Shown one piece after another: positions 5,318 through 12,990 of a stretch of 23,567 nucleotides of DNA. The translations under genes were made by a program, and so were the position numbers. Source of the DNA: a virus. The stretch covers positions 1 to 23,567 of IMG/VR virus record IMGVR_UViG_3300025093_000124; one strand, given 5' to 3'. The notes below the pieces were generated by a model that saw only the letters and a program-made list of their open reading frames with translations, ran no database searches and had not been told where the DNA came from. The stretch's first letter is position 1; every line of letters begins with the position of its first letter.

Positions 5318-7548
5318 TATTTACCCCTACTCAATAATTTATTCATAACATCAAACGCCTTTTGGTCGTTCGGGCCTAATTTATCGGCCACCTTGCCTAG
5401 AGCTTTGCCCACCGGCGTAACTTTTAGTCCCGCCTCAAAAACAGCTTCCCGAACGCTGGTAGACCTCAGCCGGTTAAGATCAAGCGCTGCGTCAATATTA
5501 CCTTTAAATGATGTTTGCGCTGACACTGAACCAAAACGCCTATCAAGCACATTGGCAAACCTGTTTAGCTCCCTGTAATTGGTGTTAAACGATCCGCCCA
5601 ATTTACTTGCCGCACTATCCAACTGGTTAAGAGAATTGTTCATAGTTTGGCGTACACCATAATTGGACATCAGTTTGCGCATTTCAGTACCTAGCTGCTG
5701 GTTTGCTCCAGTATCAAATAAATCAGTGCGCCTGCCCATTGAATCCTCAACCGCGTTTAGTGCTTGAATAGCCATGCTTAAATCATCGTTAACTTTTGCG
5801 TATTTTGGCGACACTTCTCTGATGGAATCATTGAGCGAGGCCCGTATAGCTTTAGCAAATCGCCTGCCCGACTCTGTAAGCCCCTCGGATGATTTTTTAT
5901 TAAAATCGATCATGCTATCAATTTGACGTTTAACCCTGTGCGCTCTAAACGCATCAATTGGCCCACCTGGGTCATAACTCAGCAAATCAAAAACATCTCT
6001 AATGATTTTTTGCGACGTGGGGTCTTTCATGATGTCGGAACCATCAAAAAAATCTTTTGCCTTTACAGCTTCAAATATAGGAACCCTATCATTAAGCACA
6101 TCGTCAGGAATTTTTACAAACAACCGTTCTAAAGCATCATTAGCCGCCTGCTGTACGTTTTTAGGGTCAATATCCAAACCTTTCAATCTGTCGCCATTAG
6201 CACCCAGTAATTTTCGACCACTAACGGTTAATTCCCTAGACGCCATTTTATCCAGTTGATTCGCCAGCTTGTCCGCCTCTTGGCGAACATAGCGAAAGCG
6301 GTCCATTACAGAATCACCAACAACATCGGAAGGCCTGAATTTATCCACGTTTGATGAATCGGCCAGGATTGCCCGCTGCATTCGTAGCATTTTTTGAGCT
6401 AACTTCCGAGTTGGTTTATTGGCGTTTTTGGCTGCTGCGATATCACCACCTTCAAAACCCTGACTTAATGCGATTTTCCCAAGATCATCATCAACAATAT
6501 TGCCTTGATGGTCCAAGCGCAAAGATGCTGTATATTTTGCGGGTTTACCTGTTTTAATATGGCTCGTGACAATATCTTTAACGACTTTTTCCGGCTTATC
6601 GCCTGAATAGATAACAGGTAAATTTGCGTGGTCATCAACTAATGCCCCTGCATCAATATTGTATTTAGCTAAAGCCTTTTGAAATTGCGGCGTAACTGTT
6701 TCTGTAACTGGATCAATTAACGGCGTAGACGCACGAACGGAGCGCCTAAAACTCTCTACCGCCGCTTTACCGGCTTTGACAACACCCCCAACAACGGGAA
6801 CCGCTGCACCAGCTAGAGCAACTTCAGCCGGATCAAATTCACCGCCTACGGTAGTTTGTCCCGCTTCAATAGCTGCTTGTGTTAAAGCTGCGCCGCCCGC
6901 TTGCCTCGCTATCCCTGGCAATGCGCCCGATGGCGTGAAAACAGCCGCCGCGCCGCCAATTTGTAAAGCATCCATCAAAGAAGGGCCGCTTTTATTGATC
7001 GAAAAGGCTTCGTTTGTTTCTCGATTGATAGCAATTCGCTCACCTTCGGGCGTTGTTACTACTGCGATATTAGGATCAGCTGCGCTAAGTATTGCGCCAA
7101 ACTCATCAGGATCAAATGCAGTCATTCCCGCTAATGCTTCGGTAACGCCTAGCTTTTCACTTAACTGCTTAAAGCTTCCTGTAATCTCTGGAATAGCATC
7201 AATACGCGCTTTACGGACGTTTTCAACTTCCTCCGGCGTCATATCTTGAGACGTTATTAAACCCGCCTCAAAGCGTGCTAAAAGGCTTTGCGTGTCTCTG
7301 CGCTCTTGCCGTAACTCTTGCGCCCGCCCCATACGGCCAGGTAATCGTGCCGCTTGCGGTTCTGCTATTGGTTCAGGTTGTGGTTGCTGTAAGGCTTGGG
7401 GCTGTACCGTTTCAACTTGAGGCAACACAACCAATCCACGCCTAACAGCCTCATCAAAGATGGCTTTTTGATCGGCTGGCAGTTGATCTTGTAAACCTCT
7501 GCGGGCCGCTTCACGAAACAAATCTAACTTGGAGAATTCCGAACTCAT
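5317..7548 (-). CDS. Large ejection protein at the gp16 position (743 aa)
   Basis: Probable internal virion protein ejected into the host ahead of DNA, in the position of P22 gp16 but longer (gp16 is about 600 aa). The N-terminus has two related helices (FREAARRGL and FDEAVRRGL, about 11-39), then a Gln/Pro-rich linker (about 45-70). An Ala/Gly-rich hydrophobic region (about 190-265: IGGAAAVFTPSGALPG, VALAGAAVPVVGGVVKAG) could insert into membrane. The remaining 470 residues are charged and helical. It starts in an ATGA overlap with the gp20-like gene and ends in TAATG with the tailspike. Assignment rests on synteny and composition rather than on a motif; no lytic transglycosylase motif is evident. 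Confidence 0.75.
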   Translation of the reverse strand: MSSEFSKLDLFREAARRGLQDQLPADQKAIFDEAVRRGLVVLPQVETVQPQALQQPQPEPIAEPQAARLPGRMGRAQELRQERRDTQSLLARFEAGLITSQDMTPEEVENVRKARIDAIPEITGSFKQLSEKLGVTEALAGMTAFDPDEFGAILSAADPNIAVVTTPEGERIAINRETNEAFSINKSGPSLMDALQIGGAAAVFTPSGALPGIARQAGGAALTQAAIEAGQTTVGGEFDPAEVALAGAAVPVVGGVVKAGKAAVESFRRSVRASTPLIDPVTETVTPQFQKALAKYNIDAGALVDDHANLPVIYSGDKPEKVVKDIVTSHIKTGKPAKYTASLRLDHQGNIVDDDLGKIALSQGFEGGDIAAAKNANKPTRKLAQKMLRMQRAILADSSNVDKFRPSDVVGDSVMDRFRYVRQEADKLANQLDKMASRELTVSGRKLLGANGDRLKGLDIDPKNVQQAANDALERLFVKIPDDVLNDRVPIFEAVKAKDFFDGSDIMKDPTSQKIIRDVFDLLSYDPGGPIDAFRAHRVKRQIDSMIDFNKKSSEGLTESGRRFAKAIRASLNDSIREVSPKYAKVNDDLSMAIQALNAVEDSMGRRTDLFDTGANQQLGTEMRKLMSNYGVRQTMNNSLNQLDSAASKLGGSFNTNYRELNRFANVLDRRFGSVSAQTSFKGNIDAALDLNRLRSTSVREAVFEAGLKVTPVGKALGKVADKLGPNDQKAFDVMNKLLSRGK

Positions 7549-8819
7549 CTCAACAAATCCTTAAATTCATCGTCAGATAAACCGCTTAAATCGTCCGTTG
7601 GCAAATCACGTTTAGTGGTTTCTATTTCTCTTACTTTATTATCAATAAAGGCATCTAATTGAGCCAATTTCTCATCCGGTGACAAATCAGGATCACCTAA
7701 TGTAGCTTCCAGTTTTTCGCCTTCCGCCGCAGTGAAAGCGGCACCAAACGTAGGCTTTAACAATGGTAAGACTTGGTTTCTAATGATCGCTATATATTTA
7801 GCTCTGGCTGTGGCTCCTTTGGTAGCACCAAAACCCAATTCTTTCACTGCTGTATCAATCAGCCGCCCGCCCAATGTATGTGTAGCAATCGGCGCTAATT
7901 CTCGCAATTTATTAACGGTTTCTTTTAATCCTGGTAATGCCGCTTCCATTCTCGATAGATCACTAAGCTTTTCACCGCGACTTTTAGCTTCTCGTTCAGC
8001 ATTTTTAACAGCCACCGATATTTGGCTTTTAATCTTGGCGACTGTTGGCGCTGTAGCAGCTTCGCCCGCAACACGCCCTTTAACTTTCGATGTTTCAACC
8101 GCTCCCACTCCTTCTGCCTGCTCTTCTAACCTGGCTTTAGTGGTCCCCCTGGCAATATCTATCCGCTGTTGTGTTTTTTGTTTTTCCGCTTCCTCTATTG
8201 CGTCAATAGCTGCTTGGCCTGTTAACTTATTACCCGCAGCGTCAGTGACTTTTTTACCACCTGTGCTAGATGTTTGCACCGTAATCCCGCCAGGTAAGTT
8301 TACAGTAGTCGGGGAGAATTTCTCCACCACTTCGCCTTTTTTACCTATCCACCCTCGACCTTTTGCATAATCAACGGCACCTTTGGCTGTATTTATTAGT
8401 GAGGTTATAGCGTTTGAATCGTTACTTTTAAACACCTCGATAGCGTTTAGGGTGTCGGATAACTCGTCATCTGTTTGGCCCGCTGCTCTCTCACGATCAA
8501 CATAAGATTCTAAATTTTTCACTACCTCCCCGTAATTGCCCGCCTTAATATTGCGTTCGTTTATCAGGTAGTTGCGGGCAATATTGGTTGTGTCTCGTTG
8601 CTTTATAGCTTCTGCTCTCTGCGCCTCAGCTTCGGCTAACTTGATGTTATTTAATGCCGCTGTGGTTTCAGCTATCTGTTGGCGAACAGGTGCCATTGCC
8701 GCCTCATTCCGCATATTCTGAAATATGCCAGCCGTTCGTAATTGCGCTTGTTGTGTTTGTTGAATGCCTTGCGCCGTCGGTACAAATTGACGAAAAACAA
8801 TACTCGGATCTAAAGCCAT
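7545..8819 (-). CDS. Ejection protein at the gp20 position (424 aa)
   Basis: Probable DNA-ejection protein, second of three, corresponding in position and size to P22 gp20 (about 470 aa). The N-terminal 110 residues are Gln/Ala/Glu-rich and helical (IQQTQQAQLRTAGIFQN, then IKLAEAEAQRAEAIKQRD). The middle is Gly/Thr-rich, with a beta-like patch around 170-200. The C-terminal part (about 330-400) contains LLKPTFGAAFTAAEGEKLEA, followed by a DLSPDEKLAQLDAFI helix. I recall this block from many phage ejection or structural proteins. The gene begins 2 bases after the gp7-like stop and ends in an ATGA overlap with the gp16-like gene, so all three ejection genes are probably co-translated. Confidence 0.75.
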   Translation of the reverse strand: MALDPSIVFRQFVPTAQGIQQTQQAQLRTAGIFQNMRNEAAMAPVRQQIAETTAALNNIKLAEAEAQRAEAIKQRDTTNIARNYLINERNIKAGNYGEVVKNLESYVDRERAAGQTDDELSDTLNAIEVFKSNDSNAITSLINTAKGAVDYAKGRGWIGKKGEVVEKFSPTTVNLPGGITVQTSSTGGKKVTDAAGNKLTGQAAIDAIEEAEKQKTQQRIDIARGTTKARLEEQAEGVGAVETSKVKGRVAGEAATAPTVAKIKSQISVAVKNAEREAKSRGEKLSDLSRMEAALPGLKETVNKLRELAPIATHTLGGRLIDTAVKELGFGATKGATARAKYIAIIRNQVLPLLKPTFGAAFTAAEGEKLEATLGDPDLSPDEKLAQLDAFIDNKVREIETTKRDLPTDDLSGLSDDEFKDLLR

Positions 8820-8821
8820 TG

Positions 8822-9652
8822 TTACGCACCCCCACCCATACCAAAGAGCCCACCAATTTGACCAAAGTTAACAGCGCCGCCAGTTAAAGCTCCACCTAAA
8901 CCACCCGTACCAAGATTAGCTAATAAATCCTGCCTAGATTGACCCAACAAGTTGCCTCGCTGAATAGTGGTGGCGGCTTGCACGTTACCCATACCCGTTA
9001 GTAAGTTGCCCACATTGGCCGCTGTACCTTGAATAGCTGAACCTGCTCCGGTGGAAACGTTAGCACCTAACTGACCAATATTGAGTAATTGACCAAAGCG
9101 TTGCGCCTGGACGCCTAAATTCTCAGCGCGTAGTGCTTGCTGAATCTTAGCTTCGTTCAGCTGGTTAGCGATATCTTGCTGTCTGAACTCTTGCCCTAAG
9201 CGTAGCAAATTACGATTTAAAGCCTCTGCCGTTCGACCTGAACCCACCATACCGCGAGCCGCCGCTGAACTCATAAGGCGCTCTTCTTGCTGCGCTGCTA
9301 GTGCTTGAAAGAATGGGTCTTGTGTTACCCGTTCAGCACCGCGCTCAAATTCAAAGTCCTCTGGGACCATCGATAAGCCCGCCGTATCGGTAGCCGCTGG
9401 CAAACCTCTCTGGGTACCTTTAAAACGAGCGCTAACACCACCACTAGGCGCACCACCTAAAACCGCACCAAGTAAACCGCCTATGGCCTGCTGGCCTGCT
9501 TGCACAAATGGCTGTTGAATACCTAAGATACGTTCAAGCGCTGCTTCTTGCTGGCTTATGGCCTGTTCGCCCATTGCTTGTTGTTGGCGTCCGGCTTCCC
9601 GCGCCGCTTCGCGTTGGCCTTTAATTCCTACAACCTCCCTAATTTTCCCCAT
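8822..9652 (-). CDS. Ejection protein at the gp7 position (276 aa)
   Basis: Probable DNA-transfer protein like P22 gp7. Residues 1-50 form a helical Gln/Ala/Glu stretch leading to GIQQPFVQAGQQAIGGLLG (about 45-64), a pattern typical of gp7-type proteins (Q-P-F-x-x-x-G-x-x-A). The middle is helical with RVTQDPFFQALAAQQEERL (about 111-130). The C-terminus is Gly-rich and hydrophobic (GTGGLGGALTGGAVNFGQIG...), which could interact with membrane. The ATG at 9652 is chosen because GGAGG lies 6 bases upstream (9663-9659); the in-frame TTG two codons earlier lacks such spacing. Upstream lies a 67-base gap and then the divergent homing endonuclease. Confidence 0.78.
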   Translation of the reverse strand: MGKIREVVGIKGQREAAREAGRQQQAMGEQAISQQEAALERILGIQQPFVQAGQQAIGGLLGAVLGGAPSGGVSARFKGTQRGLPAATDTAGLSMVPEDFEFERGAERVTQDPFFQALAAQQEERLMSSAAARGMVGSGRTAEALNRNLLRLGQEFRQQDIANQLNEAKIQQALRAENLGVQAQRFGQLLNIGQLGANVSTGAGSAIQGTAANVGNLLTGMGNVQAATTIQRGNLLGQSRQDLLANLGTGGLGGALTGGAVNFGQIGGLFGMGGGA

Positions 9653-9719
9653 TATCAACCTCCGCTTTAATTTTTACCTTTTGATTGATACCATACTGGA
9701 AACTCAAAGAGGTCAGAGT
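9653..9719. promoter_or_regulatory. Divergent gap with two strong ribosome sites
   Basis: The 67 bases between the gp7-like start and the HNH gene carry a GGAGG for the minus-strand gene (9659-9663) and an AGAGGT for the plus-strand gene (9708-9713, 6 bases before ATG 9720). A plus-strand promoter must lie here or in the 5' part of the gp7-like gene, but no pair of -35/-10 elements with normal spacing is convincing. TTTACC (9673) and CATACT (9692) are only 13 bases apart. Confidence 0.5.
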
Positions 9720-10292
9720 ATGGAAATTTGGAAACCCATTAAGGGTTATGAAACGTTTTATATGATTAGTAATCACGGCAATATCAAAAGCCTTGATAGG
9801 TCTGTGGCCCGTAAAAACCGCGGCACCCTTTCCATACAAGGGAAACCACTCACAAAGCAACTGAACGGTAATGGATATCATAAGGTCCAATTGTGGCGAG
9901 ACAACCAAGGGCGACAAATTCTTGCGCACCGACTTGTCGCTGAACATTTCTTACCTCCGCCTAAAGAAGGTCAAACCGACGTTAATCATATTAACAGTAT
10001 TCGCACTGATAATCACATTGACAACCTAGAGTGGGCTACTCGCTCCGAAAATATGCGCCACGGTGTAAAGTATGGTTTTTGCAATTCAAAGAACGATAAC
10101 TGGAACCCTGATAAAAACCCTAAACTTTTAGCCAAAACCAACCCCAACAAAGCAAAAAAACTAACCAAGGAAGCTGTTGAAGATATGCGCGACCTTAGAA
10201 AGCAAGGTTGGACATATAAAGCTATTGGTATCAAATACAACGTATCTCGCCAAATGGTTAGCTTCGTTTGTCGTGGTAAAAGTTGGCGATAA
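9720..10292 (+). CDS. HNH homing endonuclease, NUMOD4 type (190 aa)
   Basis: Free-standing HNH endonuclease that would nick or cut a DNA site and promote its own spread. Residues 1-27 match the NUMOD4 DNA-binding module (WKPIKGYETFYMISNHGNIKSL). The HNH_3 nuclease core follows: HRLVAEHFLP (70-79), VNHIN (88-92) and NHIDNLEWATRSEN (98-111). The C-terminus (about 148-190) is a helix-turn-helix-like LTKEAVEDMRDL...YNVSRQMVSFVCRGKSW, probably contacting DNA. Although the frame is open upstream, the ATG at 9720 with AGAGGT starts exactly at the family's first motif. It is the only plus-strand gene inside the late block, and its stop abuts the gp14-like stop with no gap, as expected for an inserted selfish gene. 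The product appears intact. Confidence 0.95.
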   Translation: MEIWKPIKGYETFYMISNHGNIKSLDRSVARKNRGTLSIQGKPLTKQLNGNGYHKVQLWRDNQGRQILAHRLVAEHFLPPPKEGQTDVNHINSIRTDNHIDNLEWATRSENMRHGVKYGFCNSKNDNWNPDKNPKLLAKTNPNKAKKLTKEAVEDMRDLRKQGWTYKAIGIKYNVSRQMVSFVCRGKSWR

Positions 10293-10775
10293 TCAACCAT
10301 CGGTTTCTTTCTCCAAACCCATGTACACTTGATCTAATAATACACCATATTTTTTGAGGCTGCGCGTGTTTACACCCTCAAGCTTAAAGCCATGCGCTTG
10401 CACAAACTCGATAACATCTAAATAGATAGCCGGAATCTGAACTACAATCTTTTCAGCTGGGGTGTTTTGCCATGCCCAATTAAGAGCAAGCTTAAATAAG
10501 GGGTGCGCGTGTTTACGATACGGCTTTAAAATTTGAATATGACCTTCCCAACAAACGGGGTTATGAGGGTGCGTATTGAGTACACCAGCAAGCTCATCAT
10601 CAACATAAGCCGCCAGCCATCGATCACTGTCGCTTATGATTGGTTGCCAGTCGTGACGACTAATAACGCCATCGGATGATATGCGGGAATATATTTCCTG
10701 ATCGCACATCACCCGCCGGATTAATTCAGGGTTAAACGTTTCTTCAATTCTAAGTTTCGGTTGTGCCGCTTGCAT
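10293..10775 (-). CDS. GNAT-like protein at the P22 gp14 position (160 aa)
   Basis: Resembles the acetyltransferase-fold phage family that includes P22 gp14 (DUF2824 type), whose members affect virion assembly or loading of ejection proteins rather than having a proven transferase activity. Visible features are an N-terminal helix with YSRIS, a beta-hairpin WLAAYVDDELAGVL (about 54-67), HIQILKPYRKHAHPLFKLAL (about 79-98, in the place of the acetyl-CoA-binding loop and helix), and AHGFKLEGVNTRSLKKYG near the C-terminus, typical of GNAT folds. The GNAT pyrophosphate loop is not in its canonical Q/R-x-x-G-x-G/A form, so catalysis is doubtful. I use the ATG at 10775 (GGTGG 9 bases upstream) rather than the TTG just before it. 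It overlaps the upstream gene by 26 bases. Confidence 0.75.
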   Translation of the reverse strand: MQAAQPKLRIEETFNPELIRRVMCDQEIYSRISSDGVISRHDWQPIISDSDRWLAAYVDDELAGVLNTHPHNPVCWEGHIQILKPYRKHAHPLFKLALNWAWQNTPAEKIVVQIPAIYLDVIEFVQAHGFKLEGVNTRSLKKYGVLLDQVYMGLEKETDG

Positions 10776-11094
10776 CAAAGTTTACCACCGCCGCCGTACC
10801 TGCTTGCCCTGATATCTTCATACTAGGGCCTAGCACATGGGTTAAAATCTGTGTAAGCGCCACTGTGCGCCCCGCTGGGATTGTTTCCTTTACGATCCAA
10901 TTACCGCCCGCGCCATCAACTTCCGTAGTGCTAGAATTTAAACGCCAAAACGTTACTTCAATATTGCTAGCGCTGGTATTGGTAACGGTCACATTGCCTA
11001 AAAATTTTCGCTCGGTTCCTGTGGTTGTAATTAACGAACCTGGTGAGGCGCCTAGCTGCGTTTCGCTTTTAAAATTACTTAAAGATGTTGTCAT
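10750..11094 (-). CDS. Small beta-rich virion protein candidate (114 aa)
   Basis: No family recognised. The sequence is Thr/Ser/Gly-rich with alternating hydrophobic strands (FLGNVTVTNTSASNIEVTFW, ALTQILTHVLGPSMKI, AAVVNFDASG). This suggests a single immunoglobulin-like or jelly-roll beta domain, without cysteine, membrane segment or signal peptide. It lies 2 bases after the 212-residue gene and overlaps the gp14-like gene, inside the block between the tail genes and ejection genes. Phage genes of this kind are usually structural, for example tail accessory or decoration proteins. That is inference from position and composition. Confidence 0.65.
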   Translation of the reverse strand: MTTSLSNFKSETQLGASPGSLITTTGTERKFLGNVTVTNTSASNIEVTFWRLNSSTTEVDGAGGNWIVKETIPAGRTVALTQILTHVLGPSMKISGQAGTAAVVNFDASGTTET

Positions 11095-11096
11095 TA

Positions 11097-11735
11097 TTAA
11101 AGCCTCGATCCAAAGCCCTTGATATTAAACGCATCCATGCCCGCTGATAGATTATCGTTAACTGTAAATTGCAAACGATCAAGGGAACCTTTTTTTAGAT
11201 GCAAGCCCCATGGAAAGCCAAACGTCACTGTTAAATCAATCACCGGCAAATAAGTATCAGCACCGCCGCCCGACAAATCAGCCTTAAACGCATCAGTACC
11301 GCCGCCCACCGCTGGGGATGATAACCCTAATCGAATAAAATCTAGATTCGTTTGAATTGCATCCTGTATAACTAGCTCGCCTATAATGCCGCTAACATAC
11401 TCAAACGAAACGCCGTTAGTTAATACCGGCAAAGCCCCGAATTCATCAAGATTAGCGCCCGCATCGCTTATGCGTACTGATATCGTTTTAATGAAGATGT
11501 CTATATCTTGCTGCGCTGATATGTAAAAGCTTTGTGGATTCGTAGAACCATCAACCCGCATATCATTACTGCCGTTTGGCGTACCATCCGCCGTAAACCA
11601 TTGAGCGTATGGGTATGACTCGGTAATCTCATCAAGCGGGGGGTGTTGGTGAATAGTTACAGCTATTTCGCCTTCGCCATTCACTTTCAACCCGTTCATC
11701 GGGTTTTCACCGCTAACTATTTGGGTTTTAATCAT
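11097..11735 (-). CDS. Putative virion structural protein (212 aa)
   Basis: Function unknown. The protein is beta-rich with an N-terminal QIVSGEN... KVNGEGEIAVTIHQHPP stretch (about 5-34). A WFTADGTPNGSNDMRVDGST region (46-65) follows, and then FYISAQQDIDIFIKTISVRISD. I recall this last pattern from several phage proteins located among tail and head genes, always uncharacterised. I keep the ATG at 11735; an internal ATG at 11699 has a somewhat better ribosome site (GGTGA), but starting there would cut off the conserved-looking N-terminus. It sits between two other unknown beta-rich genes, and all three probably act in the virion. Confidence 0.68.
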   Translation of the reverse strand: MIKTQIVSGENPMNGLKVNGEGEIAVTIHQHPPLDEITESYPYAQWFTADGTPNGSNDMRVDGSTNPQSFYISAQQDIDIFIKTISVRISDAGANLDEFGALPVLTNGVSFEYVSGIIGELVIQDAIQTNLDFIRLGLSSPAVGGGTDAFKADLSGGGADTYLPVIDLTVTFGFPWGLHLKKGSLDRLQFTVNDNLSAGMDAFNIKGFGSRL

Positions 11736-11740
11736 AATGA

Positions 11741-12331
11741 TTAATCAGCCTTCAGATGACCTATCACCGCAACATAAACGTTCGTGGTCCCGCTACTCGT
11801 ATTAGTGTCAATCTTCACGGCTATGCTGTTGCCTGGGTTTAGCTCCATCTGAATATCAGCAACTAAACGCCCACCCGCCGCTTGGAAAAACAACAAAGCA
11901 TCATCACCGCCGGTCACCGTGTTACCTTCCGCACCTTTATACGTTAACGATGATGCCAAGCTGTTTGAACTACCGAAAGAACGATTTGCATTAATATCCA
12001 CTGCTGTGGCGTTACTAATTAGCGTGCCGCCAGTTGGATTTTTAATGAGCGTGATTTGGCTAACGTCCGTAACAGTACCCGCCGAACCAACACCAATTTC
12101 AATGGCTTCAATAATGAACCGCCTAGATTCGCCGTTTTTAAAATATAACACGCCGCTTTCAGTGCTAGACGTTAAACCAATAACACCCGTATTAAGGTTA
12201 TATCCATCGCCCAGCTCTGTCGCCTCTTGCGCTTCTGTCTCACTAACAGAAAAAGCCTTGATTTGCCCTCTTGCTGTTGCGCCCACTTTGTAAGTGGCTG
12301 CCCCATCATTACCTTGAATATCTAACGCCAT
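11741..12331 (-). CDS. Putative virion structural protein (196 aa)
   Basis: Unrecognised beta-rich protein. It has repeated Gly/Ser/Thr turns, a long stretch of short strands from about 50 to 196, and ends in GTTNVYVAVIGHLKAD. There is no cysteine, membrane segment or signal. The overall composition matches tail-associated or head-decoration proteins. It starts 4 bases after the 48-residue gene and is followed 5 bases after its stop by the 212-residue gene. A pairing with the 212-residue product is plausible because both show the same type of beta-sandwich composition, but no sequence similarity is obvious by eye. Confidence 0.68.
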   Translation of the reverse strand: MALDIQGNDGAATYKVGATARGQIKAFSVSETEAQEATELGDGYNLNTGVIGLTSSTESGVLYFKNGESRRFIIEAIEIGVGSAGTVTDVSQITLIKNPTGGTLISNATAVDINANRSFGSSNSLASSLTYKGAEGNTVTGGDDALLFFQAAGGRLVADIQMELNPGNSIAVKIDTNTSSGTTNVYVAVIGHLKAD

Positions 12332-12334
12332 GAT

Positions 12335-12481
12335 TTAATCTCCCGCGCCTTCGCTTGAACCTGGCTCAAAGTCTGCTATTAATTCTAATAAAAAAACCGC
12401 ACGCTTTAATAATGCGATAATCTGTTCATTGTCGTTTTCTAGTTCGCGTTCGTGTTCTTCGTTATCTGGATCAAAGCTCAT
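12335..12481 (-). CDS. Small acidic helical protein (48 aa)
   Basis: A 48-codon gene beginning in an ATGA overlap with the stop of the needle-position gene and ending 3 bases before the next start. The first 22 residues are dominated by Asp, Glu and Asn (SFDPDNEEHERELENDNEQ). A hydrophobic amphipathic helix follows (IIALLKRAVFLLELIADF, 21-38), then an acidic tail. It could be a short coiled-coil adaptor. Without it a 146-base hole would remain in an otherwise gapless operon, which supports a real gene. No family recognised. Confidence 0.6.
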   Translation of the reverse strand: MSFDPDNEEHERELENDNEQIIALLKRAVFLLELIADFEPGSSEGAGD

Positions 12482-12990
12482 CGCGCAAACCACTCATCCG
12501 AATCAATAAAATAATGGAAATGTATAGCGCTACCTTGCTTACGCAAATAGCCGCTATTACTGCCGTTAATCGTTTTGCCGTTACCATCTAAGCTTATCAA
12601 ACTAGCGTCACCATTACGTATAATTATGACACAATTTTCAGGGGGCTGGGCTGGAAACTTAATAGACGCCCGCCCTTTTGCGTTAATAAAGTCGTTTGGT
12701 AATGCTGTATAGTTTCCAGTGTTGACGCTAACAGCTCTAAACTGGTCGGGCCGCTCGTTAGTTGTAAACAACCCGCTTAACTCTGCACCTGGCTCAAATC
12801 TACTTGCATGAGCTCCAAACGGGTAAGACTCTCTAACGCTAGTATCTGCTATAGCATCTGATCCGCCGCCCGTTCGCTCTCTCAAATCATGAATAACCCG
12901 CGATAAATACTCAGCCCAGCCGCGGAGCTCAGGGTCTTTAAAAAACGCCTGTGGTATAGGGATTAAAAACGGGTCAACCTTAGTAACCAT
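12478..12990 (-). CDS. Protein at the tail-needle position with C-terminal knob domain (170 aa)
   Basis: It occupies the place of the P22 tail needle gp26, right after the gp10-like gene (TAATG overlap). The N-terminus, PFLIPIPQAFFKDPELRGWAEYLSRVIHDLRERTGG (about 7-42), is a motif I recall at the start of various small phage tail proteins and probably anchors it to the tail. After a short linker comes a beta domain (about 84-170) with the pattern VNTGNYTALPNDFINAKGRASIKFP, IIIRNGDASLISLDGNGKTINGS and FHYFIDSDEWFAR. I recall this pattern from needle knobs and fibre tips. The long trimeric coiled coil of gp26 is missing, so it may be a short tail plug or fibre instead. Confidence 0.65.
   Translation of the reverse strand: MVTKVDPFLIPIPQAFFKDPELRGWAEYLSRVIHDLRERTGGGSDAIADTSVRESYPFGAHASRFEPGAELSGLFTTNERPDQFRAVSVNTGNYTALPNDFINAKGRASIKFPAQPPENCVIIIRNGDASLISLDGNGKTINGSNSGYLRKQGSAIHFHYFIDSDEWFAR

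Noticed and set aside
6776-7249. Plus-strand frame of 157 codons opposite the gp16-like gene
   Set aside because: Antisense of an Ala/Gly-rich coding stretch, which opens frames by composition. No start signal.
7732-8370. Long plus-strand frame (212 codons) opposite the gp20-like gene
   Set aside because: Shadow of a well-placed minus-strand gene. No ribosome site and biased low-complexity composition.
9673-9697. TTTACC and CATACT as promoter of the HNH gene
   Set aside because: Only 13 bases apart, too close for a sigma-70 promoter.
9639-9947. Minus-strand frame of 102 codons opposite the HNH gene
   Set aside because: The plus-strand frame has clear NUMOD4 and HNH motifs. The opposite frame has none and would overlap the gp7-like start.
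10763-11122. Plus-strand frame of 119 codons
   Set aside because: Antisense to the 114-residue beta-rich gene and its neighbours, with no ribosome site or family features.
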